Origin: Vulcanimicrobiota bacterium
GTDB taxonomy: Bacteria > Eremiobacterota > Eremiobacteria > Baltobacterales > Baltobacteraceae
Assembly: GCA_030042755.1 (NCBI GenBank)
Contig: JASHZC010000314.1
Location: 1-7,589 of the forward strand
DNA length: 7,589 bases
Direction of reading: 5' to 3'
This document shows positions 1 through 6,715 of this stretch, piece after piece (the stretch's first letter is position 1; each line of letters opens with the position of its first letter). Under the pieces are notes generated by a model. It saw nothing but the letters and a program-made list of their open reading frames with translations, had not been told where the DNA came from and searched no databases. Position numbers and translations under genes: made by a program.

Positions 1-551
1 AGGCGCAACTCGAGCCGAGTGCGATGTACGCAGTGTACGACGGAGAGCGGTACGGACTGTGCGTTCGCTTCGAAGGGTTCCGGGCCGGTGTTTCGGCGCA
101 AGTCGAGTCGCTCTTGGCGCTCGCGGGTCGAACGCCGTCCGCGTCGCGCGACCTGGACGCTCGTCAGGAATCGGCGCGCACGAGCGGCGAACTGCAGGTG
201 AAAATTTCCGCACCGGCGGCGCAGCTCGAACAGCTGCACGAGCGCGCGATCGTGCCGCTATTTGCAGCGTTGCACAAGGCGCAGTGCACCGTGTATCCGG
301 CGGTCGGCGTCGCATTTGTAAGCGGGGCGTGCCCGGGCGTCACGCCGGTTGTCGGAGCACTTGCCGAGGCACGTGCTTGGGCGGAAAGCGCGGGTGGAAC
401 GCTCGTGACGACGCAGGCTCCCGCGGAGATACGCGCCGCGTTCGATCCGTGGGGAACACCTCCACCGGCCTTCGCATTGATGCGCGCGCTCAAGGAGCGG
501 TTCGATCCCGACCGGCGCCTTAGCCCAGGGGGATTCGTTGGCGGACTCTAG
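1..551 (+). CDS. glcE: Glycolate oxidase FAD-binding subunit GlcE, C-terminal part (5' end outside window)
   Basis: The reading frame is open from base 3 to the TAG at 549-551, about 182 residues, with no start needed inside the window. GlcE proteins are usually about 350 residues, so this is roughly the C-terminal half. The stretch reading YGLCVRFEGF resembles GlcE, and the end, LKERFDPDRRLSPGGFVGGL, is the typical C-terminus of FAD-linked oxidases (usual form FDP..RLNPGRF). GlcE is the smaller flavoprotein-like subunit of the GlcDEF complex, which oxidises glycolate to glyoxylate and passes electrons toward the respiratory chain. The gene overlaps the glcF start by 14 bp, which indicates one operon with translational coupling. 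The ATG at 24 lies inside the conserved domain and is unlikely to be the true start. The FAD-binding N-terminal domain cannot be judged. Identification rests on recalled motifs and on the adjacent glcF. Confidence 0.88.
   Translation, partial: AQLEPSAMYAVYDGERYGLCVRFEGFRAGVSAQVESLLALAGRTPSASRDLDARQESARTSGELQVKISAPAAQLEQLHERAIVPLFAALHKAQCTVYPAVGVAFVSGACPGVTPVVGALAEARAWAESAGGTLVTTQAPAEIRAAFDPWGTPPPAFALMRALKERFDPDRRLSPGGFVGGL
527..540 (+). promoter_or_regulatory. Shine-Dalgarno and TTG start of glcF
   Basis: An AGGGGGA purine run at 527-533 lies 4 bases before the TTG at 538-540. It supports TTG as the glcF start, because the next in-frame ATG would come at residue 52, after the first iron-sulfur motif. 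The site lies inside the last codons of glcE, as expected for coupled genes. Confidence 0.6.
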
Positions 552-1794
552 CGGCGTGCAGGCAACCGTCGAACGTTCGACGATCGATCTCATCTCCGAA
601 TGCGTGCATTGTGGATTCTGTTTGCCCGCGTGTCCGACGTATCGATCGTGGGGGCTCGAAGCCGATTCGCCGCGAGGCCGTATCGATCTCATGAAGGGCG
701 TTGCCGAAGGCACCCTGGCGCTCGATTCGAGCGTCGTCGAACATTTCGACCGCTGTTTGGGATGCATGGCGTGCTTGACCGCGTGTCCATCGGGCGTGCG
801 CTACGATTTGCTGATTGAATCGACGCGTGCTCAAGTCGAAGAACGGACACGCAGACCGCTGCTAGAGAAGTGGATGCGTGCCGCGATCTTCGCAGTCTTC
901 CCCTATCCTGGCCGCCTACTGCGCCTTGCACCGCTGATGAACGTGGCGTCGACGTTGGGCTTACAGCGTTTCATTCCCGGCGTTTCGCTTTTGCCGCACA
1001 TCGACGTCCCGGCCGCGAAACGGCCGCTGCCCGAACTAACGCGCGCGCGAGGCGCTCTACGCGCACGCGTCGGATTTCTGGCGGGCTGCGTGCAGCGCGT
1101 GATGTTTCCACAAGTCAATGCCTCGAGCGTTCGCGTGCTCTCCGCAGAGGGCTGCGATGTGATCGTGCCTGCCCAGGCTGGATGTTGCGGTGCGCTCTCG
1201 CTCCATTCCGGACGCGCCGCCGAAGCGAAGAAATTCGCGAAGGCGACGATCGCGTGTTTCGAGCGCGAAGATGTCGGCACAGTGATCGTCAACGCTGCTG
1301 GATGCGGGTCGGCGATGAAAGGCTACGGAGAATTGCTGGCCGGCGATCCGAAGTGGGCTGAGCGTGCTCGGGCGTTTAGCGAACGCGTACGCGACATAAC
1401 GGAGTATCTTGCCGAGCTCGGCGCGCGGGCTCCGCGGCGCGAGCTGAATCTAACCGTTGCGTATCACGACGCGTGTCATCTCGCGCATGCGCAACGCGTG
1501 CGGCAGCAGCCGCGTGACGTCCTTTGCAGCATTCCCGGAGTGAAGGTCGTCGAGATTCCAAACGGCGATCAATGCTGCGGTAGCGCCGGCACATACAATC
1601 TCTTCGAACCCGATAGTGCTCGCGAGATCGGCGAGCGCAAGATAGACAACGTTCTGACGACGGGCGCGCCGGTTGTTGCAAGTCCCAACCCCGGCTGCAC
1701 GCTACAACTCGTAGCGCTACTTCGCGAGCGGGGTTCGGACGTTCGGGTCCTGCACCCGGTCGAACTCTTGGACGAAGCCCTCAGAAGCGATTGA
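538..1794 (+). CDS. glcF: Glycolate oxidase iron-sulfur subunit GlcF
   Basis: This 418-residue protein is close to the E. coli GlcF length (about 407). It carries two ferredoxin-type [4Fe-4S] motifs: C22/C25/C28/C32 (CVHCGFCLPACP) and C73/C76/C79/C83 (CLGCMACLTACP). Two cysteine-rich CCG domains follow, the first with C184 and C216-C217-G218 (GCCGAL), the second with HDACH at 311-315 and C347-C348-G349 (QCCGSAG). NAAGCGS (253-259) is also typical. This order, 2x[4Fe-4S] then 2xCCG, is that of GlcF and related subunits such as GlpC and LutA, and the GlcE end directly upstream favours GlcF. The protein would relay electrons from the flavin of GlcD to the quinone pool at the inner membrane. The start is a TTG with a good ribosome-binding site inside the glcE end. 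No promoter is seen upstream, so it is probably expressed from the glcD/glcE promoter. Confidence 0.93.
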   Translation: MADSSGVQATVERSTIDLISECVHCGFCLPACPTYRSWGLEADSPRGRIDLMKGVAEGTLALDSSVVEHFDRCLGCMACLTACPSGVRYDLLIESTRAQVEERTRRPLLEKWMRAAIFAVFPYPGRLLRLAPLMNVASTLGLQRFIPGVSLLPHIDVPAAKRPLPELTRARGALRARVGFLAGCVQRVMFPQVNASSVRVLSAEGCDVIVPAQAGCCGALSLHSGRAAEAKKFAKATIACFEREDVGTVIVNAAGCGSAMKGYGELLAGDPKWAERARAFSERVRDITEYLAELGARAPRRELNLTVAYHDACHLAHAQRVRQQPRDVLCSIPGVKVVEIPNGDQCCGSAGTYNLFEPDSAREIGERKIDNVLTTGAPVVASPNPGCTLQLVALLRERGSDVRVLHPVELLDEALRSD

Positions 1795-1828
1795 TCGCGG
1801 GGCGGCCATGCGGCAGATGCTCTTCGTC

Positions 1829-2683
1829 CTACGTTCGGGTGACGTGACTCCGCGTGACGTACTCGAGCATGGCTTTACGTTCGGGCTCGACGATATCGTT
1901 GCGATCTGCGGTTAGGCGCTCCCAACGCTTTGCATGCCGCAGGAAACGTTGAATTGCGTATCCACCGCACGCGACGACGCCCAGCGCGCCGTCTTTATAT
2001 CCCTTGCGTTTGACAAAGAAAACGAGAAATTCCTTGAGCGGGGCCCATAGCATTGCCCACGCCTCGCGGCGGGGAGCGAAGTCGTTAGGGTCCATTCGCT
2101 TGACGTCGTTGTCGGTGTAGTAGTTCTGCTTGCTTATATAGTGCGAAATCGAGCGAACGGAATAGTGATCGTACCGATTTTTAAGATACTCGCAGCGGCC
2201 GCCGATCGTAAGGTCGCTGTGATCGAGTTCAGATTCAAAGCGAGCGGCTCCCTTGCGAAAGAGACAAAGCCGAAAGCGTTCGCCGATAACGGGTGAGCGC
2301 TCGTCGTATGCAGGCCCGTACCGGAGCCAGCGGTTACAAAAATAGGTACGGTTCGGAATGAAGAAGCCAACGAGGTCGTGGGGCGCGCTCGCAATTCGGT
2401 CGCGAATTTCCGCGCCAAGTTCGGGGGTCGGCACTTCGTCGGAATCGAGCCTAAGGAGCCAATCACCGGTGGCTGCATCAAACCCATAATTGACGTTTTC
2501 GTAAATGTAGCCGTTGCGCTGAATGAGGCGTGCATTCGGATACGTTTGCACGAGCTCCGCCGTACCGTCGTCGGAGAACATGTCGACGACAACGACCTCG
2601 TCGGCAAAATCGAGTGCCGCCAGCGTACGACGCATCAGTTCGACGCAATTCTTGGTTGGGATGACGACGCTTAACGTGGGCAT
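1829..2683 (-). CDS. Family 2 glycosyltransferase (WaaE-like, GT-A fold)
   Basis: This 284-residue protein begins with the standard GT2 entry LSVVIPTKNC (4-13). The nucleotide-binding acidic loop VVDMFSDDGT (32-41) and the DxD-type metal site D80-S-D82-E83 (LRLDSDE) follow. The middle (around FFIPNRTYF, RWLRYG and FRLCLFRKG) and the C-terminal hydrophobic-basic segment (LKEFLVFFVKRKGYKDGA) resemble the WaaE/KdtX-like beta-glucosyltransferase branch, where the tail helps the enzyme sit on the inner membrane. It would transfer a sugar from a nucleotide donor to a lipid-linked or LPS-core acceptor; donor and acceptor cannot be read from the sequence. The ATG at 2683 is 18 bp after the stop of the upstream lipoprotein gene, with GGAGG (complement of 2695-2699) 11 bases before it, so it is probably the last gene of the operon. 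It converges on glcF with a 34 bp gap and no clear terminator. Confidence 0.88.
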   Translation of the reverse strand: MPTLSVVIPTKNCVELMRRTLAALDFADEVVVVDMFSDDGTAELVQTYPNARLIQRNGYIYENVNYGFDAATGDWLLRLDSDEVPTPELGAEIRDRIASAPHDLVGFFIPNRTYFCNRWLRYGPAYDERSPVIGERFRLCLFRKGAARFESELDHSDLTIGGRCEYLKNRYDHYSVRSISHYISKQNYYTDNDVKRMDPNDFAPRREAWAMLWAPLKEFLVFFVKRKGYKDGALGVVACGGYAIQRFLRHAKRWERLTADRNDIVEPERKAMLEYVTRSHVTRT

Positions 2684-2701
2684 GTACGATCCGGCCTCCG
2701 C

Positions 2702-4168
2702 TTATTTACACGCCCCGGTGAACGTACACAAGGCGTGGTAGGCAAGTTTTGGGGTTCCGTCTTCACGAAAGAACGATGTTTCGGACCAGAAGTTCGGCTT
2801 GTAGCCGATCTGTGGAGTATCGTAAAGGCCTACCCATGTGACGCCGATTACCGTCGGATCGGCGAGCATCATGTTGGAGGCGATCGCGTAGTACTGCGCG
2901 GCCGCCGCCTCGCTCGAACACCACTGGTTACCGAAGTTCACGTCGCTTTGGCACCAGCCGGCCTCTGTCAGCATCACCGGCGTGTTCGGGACGAGTTTCT
3001 CCAGCTGTTTGTAGTCGTTCCACTCGCCTTCTGCATTCGCGGGTTCGAAGCGGGGATTGAACCAGGCATAATTGTGAATGTCCATGACGTCCCAGCATGC
3101 CCCGGTCTTGCATCCGTGCATGAGAAGCGTTCGGACGAAGGGGCGGAAATCGGTGCTGTGGCCGCCATCGGAAAGCGCCGGTGCTACTACCGTCAGCTTT
3201 GGGTTGGCCTCTTTCACCGCTTTGTACCCCGCCAGCAGATAGGCCGCAACGCAGGCGCCGCTTTCGTCCGATGACGCCCATGGATTGTCGGGCGGTCCCG
3301 TCGGGCAGGTCCCCCAGCCATGATCGTTCGGCTCGTTCATGAGTTCGACGTGTGTGATCCACGGAAACTGTTTCAGGTGCGTCGCAACGTCGCGCGCAAA
3401 CTTCGCGTACACGTCCGGACTTACGGCCATAGCGGATTGTCCTCTGCCGCCGGCGTTCACCGGACCGACGTCGTACTGCAAGATTGCCGGCAGCTCGGTT
3501 ACGTCGCACTCATGCAGTTTATCGACGATTGCGTCTTCGACCGTAAAATTGGGCTCGGGCAAGTTCACCTTACCGTTGACGGTTTCAATCAGAGCCATGG
3601 GGTAATCGATACGGACGTAGCCGACGCCCGACGCACAGATGTGGCTGTACTGCGCGAGGCTATCGCTGCGGAACGTCACGGTGCTACCCGGGGCGCAGCC
3701 GTACTTCGAACACTGCGCGTCCGCAAGCGAAAATGGAAAAGGGTGTTCCAACACGCCGTAACGATACGGTTCCTCGTGCTTGGTGACGACCCGAAGAGGC
3801 GCGGGCACCGGAGCCGGTTCAACGCGAAAGTCGATCGCCTTCGCGACCGGAGACGTGATTGCCAGCGTGCAGGAGCTTGCCGGAGGTTTTTGCATCGCCG
3901 TGATCACTACGGTGTCCTGGCCGAGCATCGTTGGCGCGAAGGCGACCGGTTTGCCGTCGCAGGTTAGCGTGGCGGCAAACTGCGAAGCGCTCAACGGCTG
4001 CGTGAAGGCGATCTCGAGCGATTGACTCGCTTCGATAACTCCCGCGAGCGACGCGTCGTCCATCGCCGCACTCCCGCTCGCTACACGAATCCGTGCAACC
4101 GCAATATCGCCGCTTGTCGTCGCGGCCGCGCAGCCCACGATCAGGACGAGTGCGACCAGGTTACGCAA
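2702..4168 (-). CDS. Lipoprotein with N-terminal Ig-like region and clan GH-A-like glycoside hydrolase domain
   Basis: Residue numbers here count from the upstream ATG at 4240 (512 residues to the stop). A hydrophobic run LVALVLIV ends in the lipobox IVGC with C37, so the protein should be lipid-anchored; residue +2 is not Asp, which suggests the outer membrane in a diderm. Residues about 46-140 look like a beta-rich Ig-like domain. Residues about 157-512 resemble a (beta/alpha)8 hydrolase of clan GH-A (GH5/GH39-like): MNEPN (301-305) would place the acid/base at E303, DIHNY (387-391) is a common active-site strand, and TEAGW (425-429) would place the nucleophile at E426. The substrate is unknown; the neighbours suggest trimming of a self-made surface polysaccharide, as PslG does in Pseudomonas. 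Start choice is uncertain: none of ATG 4240, GTG 4216 or TTG 4168 has a clear Shine-Dalgarno. TTG 4168 is chosen because it lies 5 bases after the methyltransferase stop and avoids a 67 bp overlap, although it leaves a short signal peptide of 12 residues before the Cys. Confidence 0.8.
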   Translation of the reverse strand: MRNLVALVLIVGCAAATTSGDIAVARIRVASGSAAMDDASLAGVIEASQSLEIAFTQPLSASQFAATLTCDGKPVAFAPTMLGQDTVVITAMQKPPASSCTLAITSPVAKAIDFRVEPAPVPAPLRVVTKHEEPYRYGVLEHPFPFSLADAQCSKYGCAPGSTVTFRSDSLAQYSHICASGVGYVRIDYPMALIETVNGKVNLPEPNFTVEDAIVDKLHECDVTELPAILQYDVGPVNAGGRGQSAMAVSPDVYAKFARDVATHLKQFPWITHVELMNEPNDHGWGTCPTGPPDNPWASSDESGACVAAYLLAGYKAVKEANPKLTVVAPALSDGGHSTDFRPFVRTLLMHGCKTGACWDVMDIHNYAWFNPRFEPANAEGEWNDYKQLEKLVPNTPVMLTEAGWCQSDVNFGNQWCSSEAAAAQYYAIASNMMLADPTVIGVTWVGLYDTPQIGYKPNFWSETSFFREDGTPKLAYHALCTFTGACK

Positions 4169-4173
4169 ATGTA

Positions 4174-4926
4174 TCAGCGTTTGTACGCGACCGCGAGCAG
4201 TCCGTTCCCCTGACACGGACGTTGCAGGCCGTCGATCCATGCAAGGGGATAGGCTGCAGGAAGTATTGCCTTAGCGAATGCGCGGCCGCGTCGCGCGAGG
4301 GTGAAGATCTCCCACGCAAGCGCACCGTAGGTTCCGAACGTGTAGCGCACGTCGACTTTACTGTAGCCGGCGCCGCGAATAAGATTGCGGAGATCGCCGG
4401 GCGTGTATCCGTCACGGACGTGGTCGTGCTGATGTTCGTATTCGCCGAGATACCGCTTCTGCGGGACTGCCGGCGTATGCAGAACCAGCGCGCCACCGGA
4501 AGAGGTAGCGTCGAACAAGGAGCGCACGAAGCCCTCATCGTCTTCGACGTGCTCGAGAACGTCGACCGTAACAACCAGATCGAAGGTCCGTCCAAGCGCG
4601 CTTGGCAATGTCCTCTGCTCGAATTGCACCGTAGGGTGCGCATCGAGGCGTTCGGAGAGCTCGTTGCAATGCTCGATAAGATCGTCTTCGATATCTACGC
4701 CGAGTATTTGTGCGCTCGGCCAACGGCGGTGGAGCTGAAACGACAGCTGCCCCCGGCCGCATCCCGCATCGAGGATTGAGGCGGGAGACGGCAGCTGCCG
4801 AAGCGCGTCGGTTACGGCGTTGGAACGCACGCGCGCCCCAATATCGTAGGTGCCGAGCACTCGGTGCGCCAGCCGTCGCGCGGTCGTTTGAGCGACGACG
4901 TGCTGCTCCCATCCATACGAAATCAT
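4174..4926 (-). CDS. Class I SAM-dependent methyltransferase
   Basis: This 250-residue protein has the Rossmann-fold SAM site: motif I ILDAGCGRGQLS (51-62), the acidic residue after strand 2 in ILGVDIEDD (74-82, D78) and VDVLEHVEDD (121-130), typical of the Methyltransf_11/23 group. A histidine-rich stretch EYEHQHDHV (162-170) followed by GYTPGDL (173-179) matches the 'HvR.yT..eL' segment of many sugar or small-molecule methyltransferases. No membrane segment is evident, so it is probably cytosolic. Its position between a flippase and a glycoside hydrolase/glycosyltransferase pair suggests O-methylation of a sugar or lipid-linked glycan intermediate; this is inferred from context. The ATG at 4926 has no Shine-Dalgarno, but an extended -10 element ends exactly 6 bases before it, which suggests a leaderless start. 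It lies 62 bp downstream of the flippase stop. Confidence 0.88.
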   Translation of the reverse strand: MISYGWEQHVVAQTTARRLAHRVLGTYDIGARVRSNAVTDALRQLPSPASILDAGCGRGQLSFQLHRRWPSAQILGVDIEDDLIEHCNELSERLDAHPTVQFEQRTLPSALGRTFDLVVTVDVLEHVEDDEGFVRSLFDATSSGGALVLHTPAVPQKRYLGEYEHQHDHVRDGYTPGDLRNLIRGAGYSKVDVRYTFGTYGALAWEIFTLARRGRAFAKAILPAAYPLAWIDGLQRPCQGNGLLAVAYKR

Positions 4927-4932
4927 GCGTGG

Positions 4933-4941
4933 ATAATAGCA
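4933..4941 (-). promoter_or_regulatory. Extended -10 promoter element before the methyltransferase, probably leaderless
   Basis: On the minus strand the sequence reads TGCTATTAT, a TGn extension plus a hexamer one base from TATAAT. Six bases (CCACGC) separate it from the ATG at 4926, so a normal transcription start, 7 bases past the hexamer, falls on the A of the start codon. No -35 is seen at 17 bp (CCGGCC), as tolerated for extended -10 promoters. It would drive the methyltransferase, hydrolase and glycosyltransferase genes separately from the flippase. Confidence 0.45.
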
Positions 4942-4988
4942 TTAGCCCGAGCGCGGGCCGGAGAACCGGTTGGCCTGAGCAGATTGGC

Positions 4989-6560
4989 CTATGCGGTGCG
5001 CGCTCGCGAGCCGGCGCCTACATGTCTGTGGCCGAAGCGAAGAGCAGACCATAACCGCTCGAGATCTTCGCGGTCAAAAAATCGCAACCCGGCGATTGCT
5101 ACCGCGAACACGATGATATACGCGCTCACGAGCACTGCGACCTGAGCGAGCGCGTGCAAGCGGCCCATGTGCGGATACCATGGCATCAGTCGAGACAGGA
5201 GAACGTCAACGAGGACGCCGCCAAAGGTCGCCACGCAGAGCTTCCAGATCCACGACAACAGGCCGTCGCGCAGCGAGATCTTCTGGGTGTGATGGAAGAG
5301 CCACGTGAAGTAGATTTGCCCGGCGATCGCTCCGGCAAGCATTCCCCCGGCAACGCCGTAGAGGCCAAGCCAGCGAACGAGTGCGAGCGTCGTACCGATG
5401 TTGCAGATCGCGAACACAATGCCATAGTAGGTTTCGTACTGTGGCTTTCCAACGGCGCGGAGAAGTGTCGTTCCGACGATCGAGAGATTTCCGACGAAGT
5501 AGCTGGCTGCGAGCAAGATCGCGACGACCGCAGCCGGCGCGAAGCCGGGCCCCATCCAAAAACTCATAAAAGGAAACGCACAGCCTGCGATCGGACCGAG
5601 AAGCAGGCCGGTGCCAAGCATGAAAAGGCGCGTCGCCTGACCGTAGACGTGCGCCATGCGGTCGTTGCCGCCCGCGGCGTCGAGCGACGACATTGCGGGA
5701 AGCAACGCATTGCTGAAATTCATCGGTAAGCTTCGGCTCGATCGCGTGAGCCGCGTCGCGACGTCGTAGAACGAAACGCTTGTAACCGAGACGAGAGCTC
5801 CAACCAGAAACCGGCCGATCTCATTGTTGATCGTGCTGCAAATATTGCTGATCTGGATCCAGCCACCCATGCGGAATTGATAGCGAAGGACGCTCGGCTC
5901 GATAGCGAACGGATTGCAGAAGAGCGGTCCAAATTCTCGCCTCGCCTGCACGTATGTGATGACCGTTTGCACCGTAAGCCGCGCGAAGGTTCCGAAGATT
6001 AGGGCGTCGATGGCTAGGTGCAAGCGAAGCAACACCAGAGACACGCAATAGAACGCTACGCTGCTCCAGAACGCCGCAATCGAAAACTTGCGCATCGATC
6101 CGAAACCGATGAGCGCTTGCCCAAAGACGTTGAAAGCATTCGAGAGCACCGCATAGAGCGCGATGGCAATCAGGAGTCGAGGCGCTTGTGCTGCAACGGC
6201 GGGATCGATGCGAAAAAGTGAGTCTATATGATTCGCGCTCAGTGCCACGAGCGGGACCAGGACGGCGCCCAACAGCAAGTAGACCAGCAAACCGAGTGTC
6301 ACGACCTGGCGCACGCGCGCATGCTCGTCGCGCGTATAATACTCCGCTATGGACTTCACGAATGTCGCGCCGAGCCCAAAGTCGGTCAGCGTGAAGTAGA
6401 TCGCGATCGAACTATAAAGCGCCCATAAGCCGTATGCATGCAGCCCGAGTGAAGCGACGATGAACGGCGTGCAGACGATCCCCAAGGCGAGCGCGCCCAG
6501 GTTCGTGCAGAGGGATGCTACGCCGTTGATAGCGGCTTCCCAGGTTCGTGACTTCGACAC
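4989..6560 (-). CDS. Polysaccharide flippase (Wzx/oligosaccharide flippase family, MATE-like fold)
   Basis: The protein is almost wholly hydrophobic, with about 12-14 predicted membrane segments separated by short basic loops. The early part (TPFIVASLGLHAYGLWAL, then FGLGATFVKSIAEYYTRDE) follows the usual Wzx pattern: a proline-containing first helix, L.G...YG, then a D.GLG.....IA.Y motif. The central SFYDVATRLTRSSRSLPMNF and ALLPAMSS are also typical of the family. It would move lipid-linked sugar repeat units across the inner membrane; the specific glycan cannot be told. The open frame extends back to an ATG at 6692 (567 residues), but its first 44 residues are Arg/Ser/Cys-rich, unlike a flippase N-terminus, and would run into the divergent promoter region. 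GTG at 6560 (523 residues, starting VSKSRTWEAA) fits the family better, and a -10-like TATTCT lies 6 bases before it. TTG at 6584 is an alternative. The gene starts the minus-strand block. Confidence 0.85.
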   Translation of the reverse strand: MSKSRTWEAAINGVASLCTNLGALALGIVCTPFIVASLGLHAYGLWALYSSIAIYFTLTDFGLGATFVKSIAEYYTRDEHARVRQVVTLGLLVYLLLGAVLVPLVALSANHIDSLFRIDPAVAAQAPRLLIAIALYAVLSNAFNVFGQALIGFGSMRKFSIAAFWSSVAFYCVSLVLLRLHLAIDALIFGTFARLTVQTVITYVQARREFGPLFCNPFAIEPSVLRYQFRMGGWIQISNICSTINNEIGRFLVGALVSVTSVSFYDVATRLTRSSRSLPMNFSNALLPAMSSLDAAGGNDRMAHVYGQATRLFMLGTGLLLGPIAGCAFPFMSFWMGPGFAPAAVVAILLAASYFVGNLSIVGTTLLRAVGKPQYETYYGIVFAICNIGTTLALVRWLGLYGVAGGMLAGAIAGQIYFTWLFHHTQKISLRDGLLSWIWKLCVATFGGVLVDVLLSRLMPWYPHMGRLHALAQVAVLVSAYIIVFAVAIAGLRFFDREDLERLWSALRFGHRHVGAGSRARTA

Positions 6561-6566
6561 GTTCCA

Positions 6567-6572
6567 AGAATA
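6567..6572 (-). promoter_or_regulatory. Possible -10 element for the flippase gene
   Basis: TATTCT on the minus strand ends 6 bases (TGGAAC) before the GTG at 6560, the same geometry as the element before the methyltransferase, so the transcript would start on the first base of the start codon. There is no TGn extension and no convincing -35 at 17 or 18 bp, so it is weak alone. It gains some support from the repeated spacing and the lack of a strong Shine-Dalgarno. Confidence 0.25.
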
Positions 6573-6594
6573 CGAGACACGCAAACGCGCGCAC

Positions 6595-6623
6595 TTGAGC
6601 CGTTTGGCACACGAATGTGTAGT
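6595..6623 (+). promoter_or_regulatory. Candidate sigma70-type promoter for the right-hand lipoprotein gene
   Basis: TTGAGC (6595-6600), 17 bp, then TGTAGT (6618-6623) gives four of six matches to each consensus hexamer at ideal spacing, with a transcription start near 6630 and a leader of about 86 bases before the ATG at 6716. By-eye promoter calls in GC-rich DNA are unreliable. The element overlaps an inverted repeat that could be an operator. Confidence 0.22.
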
Positions 6624-6628
6624 CCAAA
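6603..6628. repeat. Imperfect inverted repeat in the divergent intergenic region
   Basis: The arms are TTTGG (6603-6607) and CCAAA (6624-6628), with an inner ACAC (6609-6612) and GTGT (6617-6620) around GAAT; the inner arms are offset by two bases. Size (26 bp) and place, between two divergent genes and across a candidate promoter, suit a dimeric regulator's binding site. It is not followed by a T-run, so it is not an obvious terminator. Confidence 0.3.
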
Positions 6629-6715
6629 CAGCGCTTTTACGATCTACAAGCAAGCGTAACCCCGATAAAGGTGTGCTCACACGCGACGACAAGAAGCCAC
6701 GAGGAGCGTGAAAAC

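Noticed and set aside
258..767. Minus-strand 169-codon open frame across the glcE/glcF junction
   Set aside because: It is antisense to two well-identified genes and has an Arg/Ser/Cys-rich composition with no motif.
1795..1828. Possible bidirectional terminator between convergent glcF and the glycosyltransferase gene
   Set aside because: The 34 bp gap is GC-rich but I find no convincing stem-loop, only a short direct repeat of GCGGC.
2735..3967. Long plus-strand open frames (2735-3274 and 3320-3967) opposite the hydrolase lipoprotein gene
   Set aside because: They lie antisense to a gene with clear family motifs, their translations are Arg/His/Val-rich with no recognisable domain, and they match the shadow frames expected in GC-rich coding DNA.
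4958..4969. CCGG-AGAA-CCGG hairpin between the flippase stop and the methyltransferase start
   Set aside because: The stem is only 4 bp and has no following T-run, so I do not call a terminator; the adjoining AACCGGTT palindrome is too short to interpret.
5154..5729. Plus-strand 191-codon open frame opposite the flippase gene
   Set aside because: The charged, low-complexity translation is the antisense image of a hydrophobic membrane protein; no ribosome-binding site or domain supports it.
6561..6692. N-terminal extension of the flippase to the ATG at 6692
   Set aside because: The 44 extra residues are Arg/Ser/Cys-rich and unlike any flippase start, and they would occupy the promoter region of the divergent gene.
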